From Pseudarthrobacter sp. NS4 (GTDB lineage Bacteria; Actinomycetota; Actinomycetes; Actinomycetales; Micrococcaceae), in assembly GCF_024758005.1 (NCBI RefSeq), contig NZ_CP103288.1, forward strand, positions 1,240,001 to 1,304,000: a stretch of DNA of 64,000 bases, written 5' to 3'. Numbering within the stretch: the first letter of the stretch is position 1; every line of letters starts with the position of its first letter. Below, piece after piece: positions 43,471 through 50,042 of the stretch. The notes under the pieces were generated by a model that saw only the letters and a list, made by a program, of their open reading frames with translations, had not been told where the DNA came from and did no database searches. Both the position numbers and the translations under genes were made by a program.

Positions 43471-44931
43471 GTGGCAGATCCGAACCGCTCAGCAGAACTG
43501 CTGGAGCCCCACAGGCGCCGGCCCACCCGGATCGGGATGGTATCAGGAGGCCTGGGAGCCTACTGGCCGCAGTTCCCCGATCTCTTGCCGCAGCTGCAGG
43601 AATCAGCGCGCTACGTCACTGGCCGCCTCCGGGAACTCGACGCCGAAGTGATCGACGCCGGATTCATCTCCGACCCACCGGAGGCAGCCGCCGCGGGGGA
43701 GAAGCTGCGGGTTGCCGACTGCGACCTGATTGTCATTTTCCTGGCAACCTACCTGACCTCATCCATGGTCCTTCCCATCGCACAGCGCTCGCACACTCCG
43801 GTGCTGGTTGTTGATCTCCAGCCCACCGAGGCAATGGACCACGCCAGTTTCGACACCGGCAAATGGCTCGCCTACTGCGGACAGTGCCCCGTGCCCGAGG
43901 TCGCCAACGTCTTCCGCCGGGCAGGCATCGACTTCCGCTCCGTCTCGGGACACCTGAAACAGGAGTCGGCCTGGGCGCGGATCAACCAGTGGGTCCATGC
44001 CGCCGGTGTCCGCGCCCGGCTTCGGAACGCCCGCCACGGCCTGATGGGCCACCTGTACCCGGGCATGCTGGACGTCTCCACGGACCTGACCAGTGTCTCC
44101 ACAACCTTCGGTTCCCATGTGGAAGTCCTCGAATTCGATGACCTGCGCGAACGCGTCAATACGGTCTCCGATGCGGAAGTCGCAGACCGCCTGGCGTTGG
44201 CCAAAGACCTTTTCAAACTCGATGATTCGGTCAACGAGGAGGACTTTGCCTGGGGTGCCAAAGTCTCCGTAGGGCTGGACAGGCTGGTGGAAGACTTCGA
44301 CCTGGACTCCGTGGCCTACTACCACCGGGGACTGGCCGGAGAACAGCATGAACGGCTGGCAGCCGGCATGATCCTGGGCTCCTCCATCCTCACAGCCCGT
44401 GGTATCCCCATGGCCGGTGAGTACGAACTGCGGACTTCCATCGCAATGCTGGCAGCCCAGGCCCTCGGAGCCGGCGGTTCGTTCACTGAAATCCAGGCGC
44501 TCAATTTCTTCGACGGGGTAGTGGAAATGGGCCACGATGGCCCGGCGCACCTTGCGGTATCCGCCAGGGAACCTCTCCTGCGGGGGCTGGGCACGTATCA
44601 CGGCAAGCGCGGCTGGGGAGTTTCGGTCGAGTTCGATGTGCGGCAAGGCCCTGTTACCACCTTTGGCCTTGGACAGGAACGGGACGGCAGGTACATCTTT
44701 GTCACCTCCGAAGGCGAAGTGGTCCCCGGTCCGCTGCTGGAGATCGGAAACACCACCTCCCGGCTGGATTTCGGCGGTGACCCGGGACTGTGGGTTGACC
44801 GTTGGAGCCAAACCGGCGTGGGCCATCACTGGGCACTCTGCCTCGGGCACCGGGCGGCCGACCTCGGTGCAGCTGCCGCCCTACTTGGAGTGGAGCACAG
44901 GCATATTTCCCTGCAGCAGGAAAAACTTTAA
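43471..44931 (+). CDS. L-arabinose/L-fucose isomerase-like protein
   Basis: 486 aa from the GTG at 43471 (GGAGGG 11 bases upstream); an earlier GTG at 43462 and TTG at 43411 are possible. The FucI/AraA N-terminal fold is visible (IGMVSGGLGAYWPQFPDLL, ADCDLIVIFLATYLTSS, VVDLQPTEAMDH) and the central part has YYHRGLAGEQHERLAAGMI, MAGEYELRTSIAMLAAQALG and EIQALNFFDGVVEMGHDGPA with Glu and Asp/His residues able to bind the metal. The family interconverts aldoses and ketoses. Placed directly after rhaS, it probably acts on the imported sugar or a breakdown product; it is not a canonical rhamnose isomerase. Confidence 0.82.
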   Translation: MADPNRSAELLEPHRRRPTRIGMVSGGLGAYWPQFPDLLPQLQESARYVTGRLRELDAEVIDAGFISDPPEAAAAGEKLRVADCDLIVIFLATYLTSSMVLPIAQRSHTPVLVVDLQPTEAMDHASFDTGKWLAYCGQCPVPEVANVFRRAGIDFRSVSGHLKQESAWARINQWVHAAGVRARLRNARHGLMGHLYPGMLDVSTDLTSVSTTFGSHVEVLEFDDLRERVNTVSDAEVADRLALAKDLFKLDDSVNEEDFAWGAKVSVGLDRLVEDFDLDSVAYYHRGLAGEQHERLAAGMILGSSILTARGIPMAGEYELRTSIAMLAAQALGAGGSFTEIQALNFFDGVVEMGHDGPAHLAVSAREPLLRGLGTYHGKRGWGVSVEFDVRQGPVTTFGLGQERDGRYIFVTSEGEVVPGPLLEIGNTTSRLDFGGDPGLWVDRWSQTGVGHHWALCLGHRAADLGAAAALLGVEHRHISLQQEKL

Positions 44932-44999
44932 GCTGGCCTGCTCCTGCCGAAGGTGCGCCTTACCGCAGCTTCGCCGGCCTGAAGTTCCAGAAAAAATTA

Positions 45000-45054
45000 C
45001 TAAGTATGCTTTGCATTTGATGCTAAGCATGCTTACGGTAGAGGGGTACTTAGC
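45000..45054. promoter_or_regulatory. Repeated CTAAGC-type motif upstream of the PRC-barrel gene
   Basis: CTAAGTATGCTTTGCA (45000-45015) and CTAAGCATGCTTA (45023-45035; the inner 12 bp TAAGCATGCTTA are a perfect palindrome) lie 23 bp apart. A reversed half-site TACTTAGCG follows at 45047-45055. The same motif occurs before the catalase gene at 57137. The motif lies 125-160 bp before the ATG of the PRC-barrel gene. The remaining bases of 44932-45160 hold no gene. Confidence 0.6.
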
Positions 45055-45160
45055 GCAAAGCCTCAAGCAGCCGGGGCGGAGGCCGCACCTCGGGAACACC
45101 CGGTGGCGGAGCATCCATTGCCAGCTATGCCCAGCGCAACGACACATCCAAGGAGACGTC

Positions 45161-46015
45161 ATGCTCAACAGGGAAAACATTGAAGACCTGCTCAACAAGG
45201 GTGGCAACGTCATCGGATCAGATGGCGAGAAGATCGGCTCGATCGGCCAGCTCTACGCGGATGATGACACCGGTGAGCCCACGTGGGTCACCGTCAAGAC
45301 GGGGCTTTTCGGCACGTCCCAGTCCTTTGTTCCCGTTGAAGGTGCGCACAGCCAGGGCGATGACCTGGTGGTTCCCTACACCAAGGAGCACGTCAAGGAC
45401 GCCCCGCGTGTAGACGTGGACGGCCACCTTACCCCTGAGGAAGAGGACCGCCTGTACACCTACTACGAGCGCAGTGCCCGTACCTACTCCGACACCCGGA
45501 ACGATGTGGACGCCCAGGGCGACGCGGACCTTAACGCCGGCACCCCCACCGCCGGTATTGACCGCGACCGCACTACTGACCGCGATACCGTGGGCCACGA
45601 CACATCCGGACCCACCACGGACGACGCCATGACGCGGTCCGAGGAGCGGCTGCACGTAGGCACCGAGCGCGAGGCTGCCAGCCGTGCCCGGCTGCGGAAA
45701 TATGTCACCACGGAGAACGTCACCAAGACCGTACCCGTGCAGCGCGAGGAAGTCCGGCTGGAGCGCGAGCCCATCACGGAATCCAACCGCGGCGCTGCCA
45801 TGTCCGGCCCGGACATCAGCGAAGAAGAGCATGAGGTGATCCTTCACGAGGAACGCCCCGTGGTAGAGAAGGAAGCCGTTCCGGTGGAGCGGGTCCGCCT
45901 CGACAAGGACGTCGTCCAGGACGACGTCACGGTCAATGAGGAAGTCCGCAAGGAGAAAATCGAGGCAGACGGCGTGGACCGCGACCGCCGCCGCGACGAC
46001 GACCGCGGGATCTAA
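45161..46015 (+). CDS. PRC-barrel and DUF2382 stress protein
   Basis: 284 aa from the ATG at 45161 with AAGGAG five bases upstream. The N-terminal PRC-barrel (about 10-85) reads GNVIGSDGEKIGSIGQLYAD and TWVTVKTGLFGTSQSFVPVE. The C-terminal DUF2382 domain (about 165-275, YsnF/AvaK type) has RSEERLHVGTER, LRKYVTTENVTKTVPVQREE, VILHEERPVVEKEAVPVERV. Between them is an acidic Asp/Arg/Thr linker. Such proteins are general-stress proteins of unknown activity in soil actinobacteria. It appears monocistronic, with its own motif-bearing leader. Confidence 0.9.
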   Translation: MLNRENIEDLLNKGGNVIGSDGEKIGSIGQLYADDDTGEPTWVTVKTGLFGTSQSFVPVEGAHSQGDDLVVPYTKEHVKDAPRVDVDGHLTPEEEDRLYTYYERSARTYSDTRNDVDAQGDADLNAGTPTAGIDRDRTTDRDTVGHDTSGPTTDDAMTRSEERLHVGTEREAASRARLRKYVTTENVTKTVPVQREEVRLEREPITESNRGAAMSGPDISEEEHEVILHEERPVVEKEAVPVERVRLDKDVVQDDVTVNEEVRKEKIEADGVDRDRRRDDDRGI

Positions 46016-46097
46016 TCCAGCAAAACATGCTGTCCTGATGCGCCGATGACACGGAGGCGCAGAGAGGGCGGGGGCGACATATCGCCAGAGCAACCGA

Positions 46098-46127
46098 CGC
46101 CGGGAGCCTACTTGGGGGCTCCCGGCG
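46098..46127 (+). terminator. Hairpin after the PRC-barrel gene
   Basis: CGCCGGGAGCC (46098-46108) pairs perfectly with GGCTCCCGGCG (46117-46127), 11 bp with an 8-nt loop. There is no T-run; it is terminator-like by position. Confidence 0.6.
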
Positions 46128-46156
46128 CCGCTGTGCTTGCAGATTCTGTTGTAAAT

Positions 46157-46193
46157 GCTGGTGCAGCCGCGCCGAAGCGGAGACTGCACCAGC
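46157..46193. other. Structured element in the gap before perM
   Basis: GCTGGTGCAG (46157-46166) pairs with CTGCACCAGC (46184-46193), and inside it CCGC pairs with GCGG (46167-46170 with 46177-46180), leaving a one-sided three-base bulge (AGA). The 440-bp gap 46016-46454 otherwise holds the preceding hairpin, and GCTAAGTAC (46396-46404), a half-site of the motif seen at 45000 and 57137. No ORF of interest. The structure may be an RNA element or a remnant repeat. Confidence 0.4.
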
Positions 46194-46454
46194 CAGTAGG
46201 ACGAATATCTTCAGAACTTATTGTTCATCTTTCATTCGCGGCTCCTGTTTCCCGGCTTACGGATTCCGGGTCCCTCGCTGGCCCAGCTGTCGCAGGGTGG
46301 CCAGCCGCACTTCCTATGCACCATTGCAGGTGTCTGCGCTTTCAGTAAGTCCTATTTTACGGCGGAGCCCTGGAAAAAGCGCCGCGATAGGTTGTGCTAA
46401 GTACAGTTTCACGCCGGTCCGGAGCCTGTCGCTTCCGGGCAGAACGGGGCGGCC

Positions 46455-47786
46455 GTGTCACGATGGAACACGATGAAACTGCGCGCTGATCAGACCGGAG
46501 ACCGTGGCCTTCCGATGCCCTTGTGGCTGCAGGGCGCCATCGAAACAGCCCAGGCAGCGTTCATTTCCGCCCTGGTGGTGATGATTCCGATCGTTGCCGT
46601 CTGGGCGACCGCCGGTTTCCAGAACAGCCAATTCGACGTCCTTGCACGGCTGGGTGGCCAGTCCTGGCTGCTGGTCCACGGCGTGCCGCTGGGACTCACC
46701 GCGGCCGGCTCCGACGCGGCGGCCCACGCGGAGGCGGGCCTCCTGACACTGGTTCCCCTGGGCCTGACCCTGATTCCGTTCCTCCTGGCGTGGCGCGCCG
46801 GGCGCCGCCTGGCGCGCGCCTCCTATACTGACCAGCTCTGGCAGGCCCTGCTGGGATCGTGGCTGGTCTACTCAGCCTTCGGCGCGGCCACGGGCTTCAT
46901 CTGCCGGACGTCCGATGTCACCGTCAACCTTGGGCACGCGATGTTGGTCCCCCTGATTCCCTACGCCCTGGGGATGGTGATCGGCGCCCGCCGCGAGGCC
47001 GGGTCCTGGAGCAGGCTCATCGGCGTCGACGCAGTGGACTGGATCTCGCGCACCAGCCAGCACTCGCGCTGGGCAGGCTCATACCTGGCCTCGGCCGGGA
47101 AAGCAGGCTTTGTCGCCGTCATGTCTGCTGTGGCGATGGCCTCGGTGCTGCTGGGCGTGGATCTGTTCATCCACTGGAACCTGGTGGTCGCCGTCTATGA
47201 AGCGCTCGACGCCGGCGCCGTCGGAGGTGCGGCCCTCACCATTGCCCAACTTGGCTACCTGCCAAACCTCGTGGTCTTTGCCCTCGCCTGGACGTCGGGT
47301 TCAGGCTTCGCCATGGGGGTAGGTTCCCAGGTGGGTCCACTGGGCACCGCCGTCGGGCCGCTGCCCTCCATTCCGGTATTGGCTGCTATTCCCGGCGGGC
47401 CGCTGGATTATGCCTTCATCGCGCTGATCGTCCCCGTGCTGGCCGGCGTCCTGGCCGGCTGGTGGTTCCTGCGCGAGGGCGAGAACCACTTCGATGAGTG
47501 GCTTTCCATCAAAATCCGTGTGCGCTGGTTCACGGCAACTGTGTCCACACTGGTGCTCGGGGCGCTGACCGGCCTGGCCGCAGGACTGCTGACCGTTTCC
47601 CTCGCCTGGCTGGCCCGCGGCTCAGCCGGCATCGGACGACTGACCGAGATTGGCCCCGACCCCCTCTGGACAGGAGTCTGCGTGGCAGTCGAGGTGGGTG
47701 CCGGCGTCGTCATTGGTTACGCAGCCGGACCCTGGCTGGAACGTGAGCGGGCTGCGAAGGACCAGGACGCGGAACTGGTCCACTAG
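46455..47786 (+). CDS. perM: PerM-like membrane protein (DUF6350)
   Basis: 443 aa from a GTG at 46455 (ATG at 46473 is an alternative). About nine to ten hydrophobic segments, with LPLWLQGAIETAQAAFISAL at the N-terminus, LLVHGVPLGLTAAG, QLGYLPNLVVFALAWTSGSGFAMG and PLPSIPVLAAIPGG, the conserved block of DUF6350. In Mycobacterium the homologue PerM sits just before purN-purH and is needed for cell division under stress; the same neighbourhood is found here, with a small opposite-strand gene between perM and purN. Confidence 0.85.
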   Translation: MSRWNTMKLRADQTGDRGLPMPLWLQGAIETAQAAFISALVVMIPIVAVWATAGFQNSQFDVLARLGGQSWLLVHGVPLGLTAAGSDAAAHAEAGLLTLVPLGLTLIPFLLAWRAGRRLARASYTDQLWQALLGSWLVYSAFGAATGFICRTSDVTVNLGHAMLVPLIPYALGMVIGARREAGSWSRLIGVDAVDWISRTSQHSRWAGSYLASAGKAGFVAVMSAVAMASVLLGVDLFIHWNLVVAVYEALDAGAVGGAALTIAQLGYLPNLVVFALAWTSGSGFAMGVGSQVGPLGTAVGPLPSIPVLAAIPGGPLDYAFIALIVPVLAGVLAGWWFLREGENHFDEWLSIKIRVRWFTATVSTLVLGALTGLAAGLLTVSLAWLARGSAGIGRLTEIGPDPLWTGVCVAVEVGAGVVIGYAAGPWLERERAAKDQDAELVH

Positions 47787-47819
47787 GCCGTTATAAGCGT
47801 CCGGCGCCTGCAGGTTGTC

Positions 47820-48251
47820 CTACGGGATCTGCGTGGGCAGTGAACCCTCAAGCTGCACCCGGCACGCGGTCTGGGCCTGGTCTGTCAGCGCCCGGCCCAG
47901 GCACGCCTGGTAGTCGCGCACCTCGTTGAAGAACACCGCGGTAACCAGAATCAGCAGCACCAGGATTGCTGATACCACCAGGCCCGAGATGGTCCCGATG
48001 AGGACGAGCTTGGATTCCTTCAACCGTGCCGCCCGGACCAGCAGGACTACTCCCAGGGCCAGGCTGGCGGCGGTGAGGATTGCCGTCAGCCAGAGGTAGC
48101 TGACGTCCAGCTGGTAGACGAAGAACGCGCCAAGCACGGAGACGACGAACATCCGGAACAGCGTGTGGGTCCTGGCCAGCGAGGCCTTTGCTGCGTCGCT
48201 GAGCGGGGGTTTGGTCCGCTGCTGCTGCGCCGGTTCGGGGGTGCTGTTCAT
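47820..48251 (-). CDS. Small membrane protein, uncharacterised
   Basis: 143 aa from the ATG at 48251; longer ORFs on this strand overlap purN antisense and are not credible. Three hydrophobic segments (about 34-52, 56-78 and 85-115) follow a polar start with DAAKASLARTHTLFRMFV. After the last segment comes a short extracellular tail with two Cys (YQACLGRALTDQAQTACRVQ) that could form a disulphide. Divergent from purN, with 39 bp between start codons. Confidence 0.8.
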   Translation of the reverse strand: MNSTPEPAQQQRTKPPLSDAAKASLARTHTLFRMFVVSVLGAFFVYQLDVSYLWLTAILTAASLALGVVLLVRAARLKESKLVLIGTISGLVVSAILVLLILVTAVFFNEVRDYQACLGRALTDQAQTACRVQLEGSLPTQIP

Positions 48252-48290
48252 GTTTTCCAGCCTACGCGAGCCTGCCCATAAGCTGGACCA

Positions 48291-48860
48291 ATGCGCATCG
48301 TAGTCCTCGTTTCCGGTACCGGGTCCAATCTCCAGGCAGTTATTGACGCGGTCAAGGCGGGGGAGCTCGACGTCGAGATCGCTGCCGTGGGCGCTGACCG
48401 CCCGGGGACCTACGGTGTGGAACGCTCCGCCGCCGCCGGGATCCCCACGTTCGTCGTGGATTTCAAGGCGTACCAGGACCGGGGGGAGTGGAACGCAGCG
48501 CTGACTGAAGCTGTGGCTTCGTTCTCGCCTGACGTCGTGGTGTCGTCCGGATTCATGCGCATCGTGAGCCCGGAATTCATCGCCGCTTTCAAAGGCAAGT
48601 ACCTCAATACGCACCCGGCTTTGCTCCCGGCCTTCCCTGGCGCCCATGGGGTCCGGGACGCAATGGCCTATGGGGTGAAAGTTACCGGCTGCACGGTGCA
48701 CTGGGCGGACGCCGGGGTGGATACCGGGCCGATCATCGCCCAGGAGGCTGTGGCCATCGAGGAGGGCGACACCGAGGAAACCCTTCACGAGCGGATCAAG
48801 GAGGTGGAACGCCGGCTGCTGGTGTCCACCCTCGCGTCCCTCGCCGCAGCCTCCTCCTGA
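48291..48860 (+). CDS. purN: Phosphoribosylglycinamide formyltransferase
   Basis: 189 aa. IVVLVSGTGSNLQAVIDA at the start, the catalytic Asn-His-Asp set in LNTHPALLPAFPGAHGVRDA (Asn and His) and VHWADAGVDTGPII (Asp), and the C-terminal EEGDTEETLHERIKEVE. Transfers formyl from 10-formyl-THF to GAR, third step of purine synthesis. purH follows about 2.7 kb later; in relatives the two are usually adjacent, so the unit at 48.87-50.03 kb and an MFS gene lie between them here. Confidence 0.95.
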   Translation: MRIVVLVSGTGSNLQAVIDAVKAGELDVEIAAVGADRPGTYGVERSAAAGIPTFVVDFKAYQDRGEWNAALTEAVASFSPDVVVSSGFMRIVSPEFIAAFKGKYLNTHPALLPAFPGAHGVRDAMAYGVKVTGCTVHWADAGVDTGPIIAQEAVAIEEGDTEETLHERIKEVERRLLVSTLASLAAASS

Positions 48861-48868
48861 CACAGCGT

Positions 48869-48888
48869 CCCGCTCTCCCTCCCCGCCC
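48869..48888 (-). other. G-quadruplex-type tract, minus strand, outer side of palindrome A
   Basis: On the minus strand the pattern is GGG-C-GGGG-A-GGG-AGAGC-GGG (48888 to 48869), which fits four runs of three or more G with loops of 1, 1 and 5. It directly abuts, and shares its first run with, palindrome A. The mirror position on the other side of the gene has the same kind of tract. Confidence 0.5.
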
Positions 48889-48952
48889 AACTAAGTAGCA
48901 GCAGGTGTCGTTTTGACCGCTGAAAACGACGCCTGCTGCTACTTAGTTGGGC
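48885..48952. repeat. Palindromic repeat A (68 bp)
   Basis: Arms of 30 nt (48885-48914 and 48923-48952) pair with a single mismatch (a T-G wobble) around an 8-nt loop. The core GTAGCAGCAGG is shared with palindrome B at 49937-50002. It lies 24 bp after purN and 61 bp before the ATG of the nuclease gene. Length, near-perfection and repetition fit a mobile REP-like element more than a simple terminator, although it could also stop purN transcription. Confidence 0.85.
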
Positions 48953-48966
48953 AGGAAACTCCAGGG

Positions 48967-48983
48967 TGTGGATAACCTCCACA
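48967..48983. promoter_or_regulatory. DnaA-box-like site and small inverted repeat before the nuclease gene
   Basis: TGTGGATAA (48967-48975) is the reverse complement of the DnaA box TTATCCACA, an exact match. It is half of TGTGGA-TAACC-TCCACA (48967-48983). Lies between palindrome A and the ATG at 49014. A single box can occur by chance in 64 kb, but its place in this compact unit is suggestive. Confidence 0.45.
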
Positions 48984-49013
48984 ACCAGCCGCAGTTTTTG
49001 CCACCATGGGGAA

Positions 49014-49949
49014 ATGAAGACCGCGCAGCCCCTGCCCGAACGGCTGAACCCCATCGCGTTCACTTTTCAGGAGGCTGCCGACGCCGGTGTGTCCCGTCGG
49101 CAGTTAAGGCACCATGCGCTCCACGTGCCCAGCAGGGGGATCAGGCGGTCAGGCCAGGGGACCGCCGAGCTTCTGCCACAGGTCCGGCCGCTTACGCTCA
49201 TCACAGAGTTTTCTGCAGCCTCGCACGCCACAGCCTTTTCTCTTTGGTCATTTCCCGGATATCACCGGGAAGCATATGAAGACGTCGTTCACGTTTCCAG
49301 GCCTGACACGGTTGCAATTCCGCGGCGCAGGGGAGTGCGCGGACACCGTGGCCAGTTCTTTGCAGACGAAATCGTGAACCTCCATGGCGCGGTGGTCACT
49401 TCCCGCACCCGAACCTGGCTTGATTGCGCCCGTAAAATGAGCGTCGCAGAAGTCACCGTCGTCGCCGACCACCTGCTGCGGGTTCCGCGGCCGGACTTCG
49501 AAGCCAGATGCGAGCCTTATGCCACCCGTGCTGATTTGGAGGACATGCTGGACAGGCATAAGGGGACCCCTGGTATTCAGAAGGCCCGCCTCGCCTTGGA
49601 ACTGGCAAGAATCGGCTCAGATTCCGCCCCTGAGACCAGGCTAAGGCTTGCGCTGGAGGACGCAGGTCTCCCGGAGCCTGAACTGAACGTTCCCACTGAG
49701 CTGAGTGTCGGCGTCGTACGCCAACCTGACCTGAGGTATCTGGAACGGAAGGTTGCCGTGGAGTACGAGGGTGAAGGCCATTCTGAAGCCGAACAGATCA
49801 TCCGCGACATCGCCCGCGAAGAGGACTTCGTCCGGGCCGATTGGATGCTGGTCAGGATTTCCAAACGGCACATGCAGGACGGGTCGCGGGCCGCCGTCGC
49901 AAAAGTCAGGCGGGCGTTACTCAGCCGCGGCTGGTCTCCAAGTAGGTAG
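49014..49949 (+). CDS. AbiEi-like HTH plus DUF559/Vsr-like endonuclease
   Basis: 311 aa from the ATG at 49014; a GTG at 48966 would extend the frame through the DnaA-like site. The N-terminal part (about 15-60) looks like the AbiEi/type IV antitoxin winged helix (FTFQEAADAGVSRRQLRHHA, VPSRGIRR). The middle (about 70-160) matches the transcriptional-regulator-like AbiEi_4 region (TEFSAASHATAFSLW, VVTSRTRTWLDCAR). The C-terminal 100 residues are a DUF559/Vsr-like PD-(D/E)xK nuclease: APETRLRLALEDAGLPEPEL, PDLRYLERKVAVEYEGEGH and DFVRADWMLVRISKRHM carry the acidic triad. The stop codon TAG lies inside palindrome B. Flanked on both sides by palindromes. Confidence 0.82.
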   Translation: MKTAQPLPERLNPIAFTFQEAADAGVSRRQLRHHALHVPSRGIRRSGQGTAELLPQVRPLTLITEFSAASHATAFSLWSFPGYHREAYEDVVHVSRPDTVAIPRRRGVRGHRGQFFADEIVNLHGAVVTSRTRTWLDCARKMSVAEVTVVADHLLRVPRPDFEARCEPYATRADLEDMLDRHKGTPGIQKARLALELARIGSDSAPETRLRLALEDAGLPEPELNVPTELSVGVVRQPDLRYLERKVAVEYEGEGHSEAEQIIRDIAREEDFVRADWMLVRISKRHMQDGSRAAVAKVRRALLSRGWSPSR

Positions 49950-50002
49950 CAGCAGGTGTCGTTTTCAGCATTCAAAACGACACCTGCTGCTACCTAGTTG
50001 GG
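49937..50002. repeat. Palindromic repeat B (66 bp)
   Basis: Arms 49937-49965 and 49974-50002 pair with two mismatches or wobbles around an 8-nt loop (49966-49973). The core TAGCAGCAGGTGTCGTTTT is identical to that of palindrome A. The last codons and stop codon of the nuclease gene are inside the left arm, so the gene and the repeat are physically joined. Confidence 0.85.
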
Positions 50003-50014
50003 AAGGAGACAGGA

Positions 50015-50031
50015 GGGGAGGGGAGGGTGGG
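50015..50031 (+). other. G-quadruplex-type tract, plus strand, outer side of palindrome B
   Basis: GGGG-A-GGGG-A-GGG-T-GGG (50015-50031): four G-runs with one-base loops, the class expected to fold most stably. It mirrors the minus-strand tract outside palindrome A. It ends 12 bp before the end of the convergent MFS gene, whose mRNA would carry the C-rich complement. Confidence 0.55.
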
Positions 50032-50042
50032 AGCTACTGGGT

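Noticed and set aside
46455..48890. 356-aa minus-strand ORF 47820-48890
   Set aside because: Its N-terminal 213 codons run antisense to purN; only the part from ATG 48251 looks like a membrane protein and is annotated.
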